DNA of 24,834 nt from Sphaeroforma sirkka (taxonomy: Eukaryota; Opisthokonta; Ichthyosporea; Ichthyophonida). The notes below the pieces were generated by a model that saw only the letters and a program-made list of their open reading frames with translations, had not been told where the DNA came from and ran no database searches. The position numbers were made by a program, and so were the translations under genes. This document shows positions 1 to 12,000 of this stretch, piece by piece. The DNA is taken from assembly GCA_001586965.3 (NCBI GenBank), contig LUCW03000063.1:62501-87334 (forward strand), in the 5' to 3' direction. Each line of letters opens with the position of its first letter. The stretch's first letter is position 1.

Positions 1-300
1 ACGTACCATCTGTACGTCTGCTCACGAACACTCATCACTACACTCCCCTCTGTCTAATACCTTAAGTCACCCATGCGCACACCACATCGTCTTATCAATG
101 ATAGTAAAACAACACCTACCATCTGTACACATGCTAACCAACACTCATCACTACACTCCCCTCTGTGAAGTTACTCATGCACACACCACATCGTCCTATC
201 AATGATAGTACAACAACACCTACCATCTGTACAAATGCTAACCAACACTCATCACTACACTCCCCTCTGTGAAGTCACCCATGCACACACCACATCGTCT
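1..300. repeat. About 104-113-bp tandem repeat, ~2.8 copies
   Basis: The motif ACCATCTGTAC recurs at 5, 118 and 222, each followed by a nearly identical block containing ACACTCATCACTACACTC and later CACACCACATCGTC. The first copy carries a short extra segment (period 113), the second is 104 bp, and the third is cut short at about 300. It lies in the Twinkle intron downstream of exon 5 (from 327 leftwards), which continues beyond the window. No coding potential is evident. Confidence 0.85.
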
Positions 301-327
301 GCTCGTTGATTGCACAATAAAACGTAC

Positions 328-3300
328 CTCCGCGTCCCCACCCCTCACCAGCGCATCCAGCGCAGACCCATTGCGATGGCCATCCGATTCAAAGGGTACG
401 TGTTGACATCGGTTGAGTCCTATTCTCTCGGCAAACTCCTGCATGTGCCAAGTAGAGTGTATAACGATATAGGATAACATACATGTTTACCGCGTAGAGT
501 GGATAGCGTTCCATGCACTATATACATATATATATATATATATATATACATATAGTGTCAGTCTATGACAGCATGAGTGAGTAATGTCGTACCTTAGTGG
601 TCTGATCGCTCTGGTCTAACCATAGAATGACATTCTCGCTCGCCTCTAACAAAGGAAGTACATCCGGTGACAAGGCGAGATTGCCCACGGACACCGCCAC
701 GGCTGGTTGGCCTGTTGACAGTAGTGGACAAATACACGCGTGTTTTATCATCAAGTACGCTTATTGTGTTATATATATATATTGCAATCAGAGCAAAATG
801 ACTTTTTGTGGTGGTAAACATTATATCGGCGCTGATCATGGTACTAAAATGAGCAAAACCCATCAAAAACCTGCAGCCCAACGACATGTAGATACTAATG
901 CAAGGACAGGGAAGTGTTTCTGAAGGGATTACAATAGATTGGACCAAATTCTCAGTCCAACTGATATGACCGTCCTACCTACCGGACAGTGTTCTGGCCC
1001 ACCCGGAGTACACATGGACGAATTGACTGACTACCCAGTGATTGAATTAAAAATTAAGTATCAGCAAGCTCAAACCAACCCAACCAACCCAACCCGAACA
1101 CGTACACACAGTGCAATACAGTATTCTCTTACGTCTACCCATATACGCCTACCTGTAGCCTGGTACACCGCCATGGCGGACCATTCATCCGCCGTGACCA
1201 CTACCGTCTGGGGATTCAAGTCAAAGGAAGGTGTCGAGTGCACAACCCCATCACCTTCTACATCGCTTTCCGTATCATTTTCTGTATCAAACTCCACTGC
1301 AGCCTTTGCAACGCCGCCCCTGTCCTGGTCTCCGACCGCAGGACACAACCCGTCTTGGTGTTTGCCCTCGAATTTGGACACGTCCAGCCCCAAAAACAAG
1401 GCGCGCTCGTAGTCGCGTTGCTCTTTTAGGACCAAATTGAACCCAAACAAGCCTCTGCGTGCCGGGATGGCGGGTACTAGATTGACCTTGTCGCTCACCA
1501 CCTCCTTCCACTGACAGGTCGTGGCCGTGACGGGGGCGTTTATGCGCTGTAGAATGAGCCTTTCATGGGCCTTGCCTCGCGCGGCAGAGGCGATTGGTGC
1601 AGGGATGTATGTGTGTTTGTGTGTGGCGTCTGCATTCGCACTCATGTCCAGATCATAGTAGGGAAAGGACAGCCCTATGACGTACTCGTCAGGGCCGATG
1701 GCGGAGTTAGGGGATCGAGATTGGACCGGGGATTCGTCTGCAAAGAATAGTTACAATGAAACAGCCGAACAGTGCGCGAGGTGACGAATGCACCGGACCA
1801 CAAACAGAGAGAAGCTCGCTTGCAAGAGGTCGTATACATGAGGACAATGGACTATGTAGCTACATATAAACGAAAGGACTATGAATTATGTAGTTACATA
1901 AAAACATGGGGACTATGTATCAAATAGTTACATATAAACATAGTGACTATGGATTAGGCAGATATATATTGACATGTGCGACATAAAGACCATGGCCTAT
2001 GTAGCTATATATAGACTGTACACGAAGTATAAACAACGCAATGCGATAAGCGTATACATGTACAGTCCAGAAACATACCATTTATGTTATGTACAACGAC
2101 AAACACCTGTAGTGCGTACAAACCAAACTTTCAACATACTTCAATATCTAGTATCAACAACTTTGGCTCCACACGCACCTACCTGCAGGATTTACCAGAG
2201 AGCTGTAGGGAGAGCTTTGATCCTGTGTAGTCGCCACCAGCAGCTTCACCCCAAACTGTTGCAGCGTGTGCAGTGAGATGGCACTCTCTCGGTCTCTCAG
2301 GGCTCTATCGAGCACCATGTACCCTCGAGCTATCTTGGGTTTATTAGGTTTGCTTTTCACCGGAGCGACGAATGAGGGCAGTGGGGGTGTCCCTTTGCCA
2401 TAAATGGTCATTGTAGCTTGTTTAGCTGAGCCTGGTGCATTCTTGGCTGCTGGGTTGGGGGTATCCTGTGGTCGGGATGATATAGTGGCGGTGTGAGGTG
2501 TGGGTAGGCATAGCGCGGGTGTACTATAACGCAGCAGGGAGGAGTAGTAGATCCGTGGGTGTGCTCAATGCAATGCGAGTCTGGGGAGTGTTTACTTCGT
2601 GGTTGCCTATATTAGGACATGGCGTGAGGGGTGGATAAACTATAGGTAGGTGTATGTCGTAATGCAGATCGTAGGAGTGGGGGAGGGTGGGTTGAAATAA
2701 GGCGGTTTGGCAGTGAAGGAACCCTGCAGCATATATCCTTATATCAATTGGTAGACGTATATTCGGATCCGATACATGCAGCATAGTACCTCGTGTACAC
2801 AGATGCATATAATTCATATCACATGCATGAAGCATAGTGCCTTATGTACACAGATGCACATAATTCATATATAAGATGCATGCAGCATAGTACCTTATGT
2901 ACACATATGCACATAATTCATATTACGTACATGCAGCATAGTACCTTATGTACACAGATGCACATAATTCATATTACATGCATGCAGCATAGTACCATAT
3001 GTACACAGATGCAAATTAATTCATATCACATGCATGAAGCATAGTACCTTGTGTACACAGATGCACACAATTCACATCACATGCATGCAGCATAGTACCT
3101 TATGTACACAGATGCACATAATTCATATCACATGCATGCAGCATAGTACCATATGTACACAGATGCAAATTAATTTATATCACATGCATTAAGCATAGTA
3201 CCTTGTGTACACAGATGCATACAATTCATATCACATGCATGCAGCATAGTGCTTTGTGTACACAGAAGAATAGACATGTACACGGATCAATCAACCTACA

Positions 3301-4376
3301 CGTCTATGCGTACTCCCTATTTGTGAAAGACCTTGTGTAGTTATGTACACGCGCGAATAGATGTGAGCTAAAGACTCCAATCCAAACGTTATGTTTGGCC
3401 ATGGCCCTTGTGTAGTTTGGCGCCTCTAACAGGGAATGTGTGCGTGCATAGACATATCTATAGGTTTACGCATTCACAGTGTATGTTCGTAGCTATCGCT
3501 CCATTAAACCCTGTACAAACCCAAGCAGCTGCACGGGTGTATATAGTTCACTCACGCGCGTACGTACTAGCAAGATCTTTGATACTAAAAACGAACAATC
3601 GCCCTTAAAGTACACGCTCGGATGCACACACATAGAAGCCGCTACTACACAACTACAGCACACACACACTCACTCTCTCTCTCTCTCTCAGTGCATACCG
3701 TGGTGACAGGTATCATGTCAGGCACGTCTCTGTACATAGCTGCCAGCCGTTGCTTGGTCTCCTTCACATTGATGTCACTGTACTCTACCGCTATATGCTG
3801 ATCCGCAATAACGGGACGTCTGGTCTTGGGTATAGCCAGTTCTTTGTGGCCCTTAATCTTGTTGCGGTGCTGGCGTGTGCTGAGCTTTTTGATCTGGTCC
3901 CAGCTGCCTATATGGTGGCAGCGTTTGCACTCATAGCTGCCGTAGCTCTTGTTTATATACAGAGAATGGGGTGTGTTGGACAGCCCTTGGGAGGTGCAGT
4001 AGGGGCACATGTCTACTGTGACTGAGGTGTGACGTTCTAAATAGTCGATGTGCTTGTCCTTGAGATATGTCGATACAACTGCGGGTCCTAGCCGACCTAG
4101 ACTCTTCTCCATAGTCATGTGCATACGCCGTGCGTGTAGCTGTGGCATCCCCCTCGTCATCGTCTTGAGGTAAGCATGTGATCTAAAATTCGTGTTAAAC
4201 GGGGCCACATTGTTTCTTACAAAGGTATATATGGACTTTCGTGTACACTCTCTAGTGTGGTGTAAGCTCTGGACGGAATATACAGAGTGTCGTGTGTGAT
4301 CTCTAACCCTCGACCAAACGCAGCCAACTAACCGACGTCCAGCCGCACCTTTGCCGACAGAATGTACAGCCCACAT
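328..4376 (-). CDS. TWNK: Twinkle-type mitochondrial DNA helicase/primase, 5' part (partial)
   Basis: Twinkle unwinds mitochondrial DNA at the replication fork. Inferred exons on the minus strand are 4376-3699, 2465-2183, 1737-1153, 711-593 and 438-328. All have GT-AG borders and compatible phases, giving 592 residues. Residues 1-90 are Arg-rich with very few acidic residues, as in a mitochondrial presequence. Residues 124-153 form a zinc ribbon: CPYC, 22 residues, CKRC, as in T7 gp4. Residues 416-420 read GLFGF. VVVTADEWSAM (499-509) and VILWLDQSD (543-551) align with T7 gp4 VVTEGEIDML and ILMFDMDEAG, the TOPRIM fold. The RecA helicase core is missing because the gene runs off the left edge. 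The start ATG has A at -3. Identity is secure from motif order. The exon 1/exon 2 junction is the least certain because that linker is poorly conserved. Residues 422-497 are an acidic insert not present in human Twinkle. Confidence 0.92.
522..551. repeat. (TA)n microsatellite
   Basis: This is a run of TA dinucleotides with flanking TATACATA variants, inside Twinkle intron 4 (592-439). Confidence 0.9.
1075..1098. repeat. (CCAA)n short repeat
   Basis: CCAACC-type tetranucleotide repeats occur in Twinkle intron 3 (1152-712). The rest of this 441-bp intron shows nothing recognisable. Confidence 0.7.
1845..1970. repeat. Imperfect ~40-bp tandem repeat
   Basis: Three to four degenerate units contain GGACTATG followed by TAGTTACATA(T/A)AAACA. 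They lie in Twinkle intron 2 (2182-1738). Confidence 0.7.
2769..3265. repeat. 51-bp minisatellite, ~10 copies, in Twinkle intron 1
   Basis: The core GCATAGTACC (with one- to two-base variants) starts at 2781, 2832, 2885, 2936, 2987, 3039, 3090, 3141, 3193 and 3244, spacings of 51-53 bp. Units also contain TGTACACAGATGCA and CATGCATGCA. The array fills about 0.5 kb of the 1.2-kb Twinkle intron 1 (3698-2466). A period near 51 keeps some frames partly open, but the resulting peptide is repetitive and not a credible gene. Confidence 0.93.
3661..3690. repeat. (CA)n/(CT)n tract beside the Twinkle exon 1 donor
   Basis: CACACACACTCA followed by (CT)n ends a few bases from the exon 1 donor (GTATGC, 3698-3693). 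On the Twinkle strand it reads as a GA/GT repeat beginning about 8 bases into the intron. Confidence 0.85.
3918..4005 (-). other. Cys4 zinc-ribbon coding segment of Twinkle
   Basis: This part of Twinkle exon 1 encodes CPYC at residues 124-127 and CKRC at 150-153, separated by 22 residues that include the strand-like stretch SLYINKSYGSYE. The arrangement matches the zinc-binding domain of T7 gp4 primase and plant or protist Twinkle. Animal Twinkle lacks these cysteines (established family knowledge). The coordinates run high to low because the gene is on the minus strand, and they are approximate to the codon. Confidence 0.85.
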
Positions 4377-4491
4377 GTTTGCGTAGATATGAGGTGCAGT
4401 ATGTAAGCATATACAACTATATAGGTAGCATGACTTTTATCGTATATCACTTTTTACTATATATAAAGGGGCGTTCATTAATACATAGATG

Positions 4492-4495
<4 letters not shown>

Positions 4496-4526
<31 letters not shown>
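4496..4526. repeat. (TA)n microsatellite
   Basis: A run of about 15 TA units lies about 120 bp upstream of the Twinkle start codon. Confidence 0.9.
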
Positions 4527-4530
<4 letters not shown>

Positions 4531-4940
4531 TGTACGGTGCAAAGACTATTAATCCTTTGCCGTCCTGCCGACACAAGGCAAACTCACAAAGGAATGTTTA
4601 GGACTACATAGCCATAGCCGCCTTCTCTATAGCGATGAGCAGAAAGCTATGACATATGTATTTTTAAATAGCGTAGTTTTATGGAGCACCCGCCCAACGT
4701 TTGACTTCTTCCTCACTTTTAGAAGATAATCGCGGGATCTGTTTATTTTAAAGTGTAGAGCGTGTGACTGACCTGTGTTAGTGGTGACAGTCGTGACTGG
4801 CATGTTACATAGATTTGGGTTTTCTTTTTTTGGGTTTTTTGGGTTTTCGGATATACTTTCAGAAAATCACTAAATCAAAATTTGTCTGTGGCGAACGATT
4901 CTACAATTTATTACAAAAAAATATAAATGGACGCTATCCC

Positions 4941-4972
4941 TGATGCCGGCTCACGGCCGCTGCTGGCATCGG
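4941..4972. other. Imperfect GC-rich inverted repeat
   Basis: GATGCCGGC and GCTGGCATC can pair over nine positions with one mismatch, separated by roughly a dozen bases that themselves contain CGGCCG. It lies in AT-rich DNA of the divergent promoter region. It may be a protein-binding site or a chance hairpin. Confidence 0.5.
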
Positions 4973-5313
4973 CAAAAGAAAAAAAAGATGCCGAAATACG
5001 TTACAATTACTTAAATCCACACGTGATGAAATAGATATCAACCCCCAGAGCTGTTCTATTGTGAGGAATTAATGGGATTCTTCCACCGTGTGCCACGCTC
5101 CCCTACATTCGCACTGATTGTATTCCAAAATGCACATAGTATTTATTGATAGTATTATATTCTCTCGACATTTAAATATCACAATCGCTGCATGCAAATA
5201 CATACAGCGCATAACAAACAATTACAGCACACACTGCAAGCTTGTTTGCTAAGTAAATACATACTACGCTCGAGTGTCTTTAGATAGTCTTGTATACACA
5301 CACATCCACAAAC

Positions 5314-5833
5314 ATGGCAGCCGAAGCCGAGCCTATCGCTCCCCCACAAACAGACGAAACCAACGGTGCCACAGAAGAACCAACTGCGGAAGAGACAGTC
5401 ACAGCGGGCACAGAGGTTACTGAAACAGGTACACAAGATGTAGCAGAGCAGGTTTCTAAGGAGGAGGTGGTTGCTACGGAGGAGGAGAAGCCTTTGAGTG
5501 TGTTTGATCAGTATTGGAACGCTCTGGAAAAGAGCCCCAGGGATTTTGATACTTGGGTGTCGTTATTGTCCCTGGCTGAACAGAATACGGAAATTGAAGG
5601 TGTCCGAAAGGTGTGTGTATTATGAGTGTATGCAGGCGTTTAAATTGGAGTTCATAACTGTGATCAAGAACGGTGGCAAATACACATACACACACATATA
5701 TATAGAAATATATATATATATGTGTTTGGGTGGGTGGGTGTGTATTTGTGCGGGTGGGTTGGTGGGTGTGGGTATATATATATATATATGTCCTTGTGTC
5801 CTGTGCTGTGTGTGTATACATTCATATATATAC

Positions 5834-5867
<34 letters not shown>

Positions 5868-6239
5868 GTGCGCGTGCGTGTATCTATCCATGTTTGTGGT
5901 CTTGTGCATATGTTTGTGTCCTGTTTTCTGTTTCTGTGCACGTAAATATATATATATATATATATATGTGTGCGCGTGGGTGTGTGTGTGTGCATGTATA
6001 TGCATATATATATCCATATACGTCCGGGTCTGTGTCTGTGTTTCTGTTCCTGTGTGTACCTTTATATGTGTATGTACACGCGCATATATATAACATTTTA
6101 TATATATATATATATAAACGTGCGTGTGTGTGTACCCTTGTATGTGTACGTGCAACACGCATTATATATATATATACATATATATATATATGTATTAACA
6201 TATATATATATATGTGTTTGTGTGTTTGTGTATGTACAC

Positions 6240-6289
<50 letters not shown>

Positions 6290-7258
6290 TGGTCCGTATG
6301 GACGTTAGTATGCATTTATGTATGTGCATACGTACGTATATATATACGTATGTGTATGTCCGGGGCATATATATATAAACATATACGTATATATATAATT
6401 TATAACGTTATACTTTTATACGCATACGGATAGGCATATGCATAGCATATGCATATGATTAACATGAACGTATATCCATATATATATATATATATGTATG
6501 TGTGCGAGTGAATATATGTATACGTGTTCGAAATATTTATACATATACATATATATATGTGTATATATATTGTATGTATTGTGCGTATATGTAACTATGT
6601 ATGTATGCTTGAATATATGAATATATATATATGCACGTATATAATTATTTTTATATGTTATTAACGTGTGTGTTGAAGGGCGAGTTTTGTGTATGTAAGT
6701 AAATATACGTATGTTATATATATATGTGTGGGTGGGTGTGGGTTTATGAGTGTTCTAATATATTTATATATCATGTCAGGACATATATGAATATCTGTAC
6801 TCGCGCGTGGTAATAATATTCATACTTATACATTATTATTATGCCTTGTATATACTTAGTCGACTATTGTTAGTGTAGTTGCGTGCGTCATAAACCTCAC
6901 TTGATCGATGACTATTATTGTACCATTCTGTAACTCTTGTACGCTACCACAACAGAAACATAACATAGCCTATTCATACTAATATCTGTACTATTTTGGA
7001 GCGTGCATTCTTAAATACGGCGTCTCACACGTATGTATAGATCTCTGTGGTAGTATGTGTGTAGTACAATGGTGTGCCTTCTACATCAAATACATGTCTG
7101 GGATGCAATGATCTACGTGTTTATGCACACCCAGCACCACTGCCCTCGAGCTTACAGCGAAGCCAACGGTGCCATTGACTTGTGGTGGATACTGTCGTAC
7201 ACAAGACAGCCCATTGACCCATGTAATAGCACACCACCCAACCTACCTCTCGCGTTAC

Positions 7259-7307
<49 letters not shown>

Positions 7308-8603
7308 GTGTGCGTGTATGTATATACATATCGTTGTGAGAATGGTGAGAGTATCTTCGTCACGAATGGTCTAGTTCGCTACGTTGTACGTAGTTTCGTC
7401 AATTAGACTATTGAAACCACACACCTACACCAACGGCTATATTAAATTCAATCGGACCCAATTCTTCACAACTGTTAAACCTACCTCCTTATACACACCA
7501 AACATCTCGCCCACACCTTCTGCCCCCACAGTGTCGACCAAATCGTTTTGTTTTGTTCTTTTTTAAAAACGCTAAACCCCCAAAACCCTAAAACCACACC
7601 CTAAAACCCTACCACCATCCTTGTATAGGCCTTCGACAAGTTCCTCTCGTACTTTCCCTTGTGCTTCGGCTATTGGAAGAAGTACGCTGATCTCGAGCAC
7701 AAACTCGCGGGGATTGCTGGCGTCACGTCTGTCTACGAACAAGGGGTGGCAGCCATCCCACAGTCAGTGGATCTGTGGGTGCACTATTTAAAACACGCCC
7801 AGGCACAGGAAGACGAACAAGTACCCGGCCAGGATAACGGCCAAGAGCTGCTCAAGCTGTTTGAGCGAGCCGCACAGGCCTGTGGCAGGGATTGGAAGTA
7901 TGTGTGGGTGGGTGGGTGCTCATGTATGTTGTGGTATGTGTGGGTGGGTGTATGCTTGTGTATGTTGTGGTATGTGTGAATGTTGGTTGGGGTGCGGGTG
8001 GGTGTGTGCTTGTGCATATTGTGGTATGTGTGGGTGTTGGTTGGGGTGTGGGTGTGTGTGTGCTTGTGTATGTTGTGGTATGTGTGGGTGTTGGTTGGGG
8101 TGTGGGTGGGTGTGTGCTTGTGTATGTTGCGGTATAGTCTGTCTGTGCATGCGTGGGTGCATATACTCGTCGTGTGGGTGTGAAGTGTGCAAATGTGTGT
8201 GTACGCGTGTCAAGTATGTACCTGTGACTGTGTGATTGCGAGTGCATATTATGTTTAGTCTATTTGATCGTGCGATGTGTGCAGGCGGCATAGAGTGCAG
8301 GTGTTAGTTGATTGGTAGTCACAGGAGTGTTTGTTTAAGTCCCAGACACTCTACTCACAAGGGGTGTCTGGTGTGACCCTATCTACTGTGCGCCCGTGGC
8401 AGATAAAAAAACCAACTCATAGTACATGCACACGCAGTGGTGTACATGTGCATGGATACAGTTAGACAGAAATAGTCTATCATAGTCTGATCTTGAGCAC
8501 GTATAATAGTGGAGAATGCTTTCCAATGAAGCGAATGGTAAATGCAAACTCGCGCGCGCACACCCCCATACAGATGTATGTTCAAATGGCTACAACTTTC
8601 ACA

Positions 8604-8692
<89 letters not shown>

Positions 8693-9039
8693 ATGTGTGT
8701 GTATACTAATGCGCATATTTGGTCGTCTATATTAATATGTATATTTCACATTATGTAATTTGCTTCAGGAGCTCGCCTTTCTGGGATCTATACCTCGCAC
8801 AAGCACAACAAAGCCGGGACAAGACGGTTGTGGCCAAGGTCTACGCTCAATTGCTGGCCATCCCACACTTGTACCACGACCAGTATGTCACAAAGTTCAA
8901 TGCCTTTGTGGCTGATACGGCGGTCGAGACTATTGCCACCCCCGAAGAGATTACTGCCATCAAGCAGGTGTGTGTGTGTGTGTGCGCTCATCTTCTCTGT
9001 ACAAGTGTATGTGTACTCGAAGAGAAGGGGGGGGCGTTA

Positions 9040-9079
<40 letters not shown>

Positions 9080-12000
9080 ATTTGTTTTCGGTGTATGGTT
9101 TAGGCCTTTGTACCCTATCCCTTCTGGTGTGTTGGGTGGGTGTCTGTGTGTCTGTGCAATGTCTTCTGACCCACAGCTGCTATGCTGAGATATTCACAGG
9201 CTATCGTAGATCTACATCACCTGTACACCCCATAGGCTGATCTGAGTGATCTCTCTCGCTCTATGCGACTCAAATGTTTTACGGGTGTATAGGGCTTACA
9301 TTGCATATATGTACATACCTGGGTCTCGATCAAAGACCAAGATAACATACGCACAACCAAGACAGCAAAACAACAGTATGTGTTACTAATCAGAGACCAA
9401 AACAACACACACACCTGCAGTATGTGTTACTATTCAGAGACTAGAACAACACATTCACCTGCAGTATGTGTTACTAATCAGAGACCAAGACAACACACGC
9501 ACCTGCAGTATATGTTGCTAATCAGAGACCAAGACAACACACACACACACCTGCAGTATGTGTTACTAATCAGAGACCAAGACAACATACACACACCTGC
9601 AGTATGTGTTACTAATTACAGACCAAGACAACACACATACCGGCAGAATGTGTTACTAATCAGAGACCAAGACAACACACGCACCTGCAGTATGTGTTAC
9701 TATTTACAGACCAAGACAACACACACACCTGCAGTATGTGTTACTATTCAGAGACCAGGACAACACATACACCTGCAGTATGTGTTACTAATTACAGACC
9801 AAGACAACACACATACCGGCAGTATGTGTTACTAATCAGAGACCAAGACAACACACGCACCTGCAGTATGTGTTACTAATCAGAGACCCAAGACAACACA
9901 CATACCTGCAGTATGTGTTACTAATCAGAGACCAAGACAACACACGCACCTGCAGTATATATTGCTAATCAGAGACCAAGACAACACACACACACCTGCA
10001 GTATGTGTTACGATTTACAGACCAAGACAACACACACACCTGTAGTATGTGTTACTATTCAGAGACCAGACAACACACATACCTGCAGTATGTGTTACTA
10101 ATCAGAGACCCAAGACAACACACATACCTGCAGTATGTGTTACTAATCAGAGACCAAGACAACACACGCACCTGCAGTATATATTGCTAATCAGAGACCA
10201 AGACAACACACACACACCTGCAGTATGTGTTACTAATTAGAGACCAAGACAACACACATACCGGCAGTATGTGTTACTAATCAGAGACCAAGACAACACG
10301 CGCACCTGCAGTATGTGATACTATTTACAGACCAAGACAACACACACACCTGCAGTATGTGTTACTAATCAGAGACCAAGACAACACACACCTGCAGTAT
10401 GTGTTACTAATCAGAGACCAGGACAACACACACACCTGCAGTATGTGTTATTTCAGAGACCAAGACAACACACACCTGCAGTATGTGTTACTAATAAGAG
10501 ACCAGGACAACACACACACCTTCAGTATGTGTTACTGAGGTTCCAACTACAGTCACGAACCATGTTTGCAAACATAAGGCAAACGGGTTGTGCTCACAAC
10601 GAACCCTCTTCTGTTTACACGACAAGTCATCCCTACGTCATTGCCATCCTGGTGCATATTTAATTTCTTCCATATAAGGAAATCGAGGCTAGCATGGGCC
10701 AGATGAGCGAGATCGCTCTCGCCGAGGAGGTCAAGAGCAAAGCCGCGGAGCTGCGACAGAAGGTTGCCATGGCAACCAGCGTAGAGGTGAACCGGCGCAA
10801 GCCGTTCGAGGACCGTTTGGCGCGTAACTATTTCCACGTTAAGGATGTAGACGAACAGCAGAAGACAGCCTGGAAAACGTATCTGTGCATGATGATAGAC
10901 GCCTCGTACGACCGGGAAGTGATAGCGTTTACATTTGAACGGTGTCTGATTGTGTGTGCGCTGTATGAGGAGTTCTGGCTACAGTTTGCGTACTGGCACA
11001 GAGGCGACCCACAGGCCATGGCCGCGGTGCTGCAGCGGGCCATTTTGTTCACAGCCAATAAGCCCAACTGCTATTTGGCCTTAGCCTCTGCACAAGAAGC
11101 GATTGGGTGAGTATAGAGCTGCATGTGAGTGTATGTGATGGGTGTAGGTGTGTCTACAGATGTGTGTATATGGATTGCGTTAGAACATACTTGTAGGGAA
11201 CGGTGCGACCGCTTTGTGCTATCCATCATCGTTAGTAAGGCTATCTGCCACTTGGCACTTGCCGCTACACGGGAGGCTATTGGTGGAGTATAGATATGTC
11301 TGTAGATGTACGTTAGATGTGGTGAAAACAATCGTGGATGTAGATGTGTATGTATGTACAGGATATAGTCATATCTTTGGATGTAGATGTGTGTGTATGT
11401 AGTGGATATAGTCATATCTGTGGATATAGATGTGTGTATGTAGTGGATATAGTCATATCTGTGGATGTAGATGTGTGTATGTAGTGGATATAGTCATATC
11501 TTTGGATGTAAATCTGTGTGTATGTAGTGGGTATAGTCATGTATGTCGATATAGATGTGTATGTATGTAGTGGATATAGTCATATCTGTGGATGTATAGT
11601 GTATGCATGTAGTGGATGTATAGTGTATGTATGTAGTGGATATAGTCATGTATGTGGGTATACATGTATGTAGATGTGTTGAATATAGTATCAAGTTTAT
11701 TTTCACAATTCTTCCAACTAAGTTTATTCTCACCACAGCTTCCCATTCATTCCCACACACACACACACACACACAGCGCTGATGGTGTTGAGGGGGCGCG
11801 TGCGACATACAAAATGGCCACGGAGACGTTCACTACGGACAGCGAAGGCTTTGTGGAGTTGGCAGTTCGGTACTCAAACTTTGAGCGACGACAGAACGAA
11901 GCACAGAGTGCCGTGGCCGTGTTAGATGCCGCGGTTGCACTGTGCGAGGCAGGCACAGGTGGTTTGATCTGATATGCGTTATAACTTATAGGTTGATGCA

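Larger units (their letters stand above)
4377..5313. promoter_or_regulatory. Divergent intergenic region between TWNK and PRPF39
   Basis: The start codons of the two genes face away from each other across 937 bp, so this segment must hold both 5' UTRs and promoters, or a shared bidirectional promoter. Visible elements are a (TA)n run at about 4496-4526, a TATATAAAGG box-like string near 4459 in plus orientation, a T-rich stretch with repeated TTTTGGG at 4826-4850, and an imperfect GC-rich inverted repeat at 4941-4972. No coding exon is evident. Promoter function is inferred only from position. Confidence 0.55.

Noticed and set aside
3645-3698. Extension of Twinkle exon 1 through CTERERESECVCAVVV
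   Set aside because: It is intron sequence after the GTATGC donor, translated from the GA/GT repeat.
5498-6433. 311-codon open frame on the plus strand and overlapping frames on the minus strand
   Set aside because: Almost entirely translated (TA)n/(TG)n simple sequence (Tyr-Ile-Cys-Val), located within PRPF39 intron 1.
7057-7374. 105-codon open frame in intron 1
   Set aside because: Ends in a (TA)n repeat, no recognisable motif, and skipping it joins exons 1 and 2 in frame with continuous HAT homology.
9380-10240. Open frames of 60-150 codons with repeated CVTNQRP peptides
   Set aside because: They are read-through of the 44-bp minisatellite; no conserved context or start, and they lie inside an intron.
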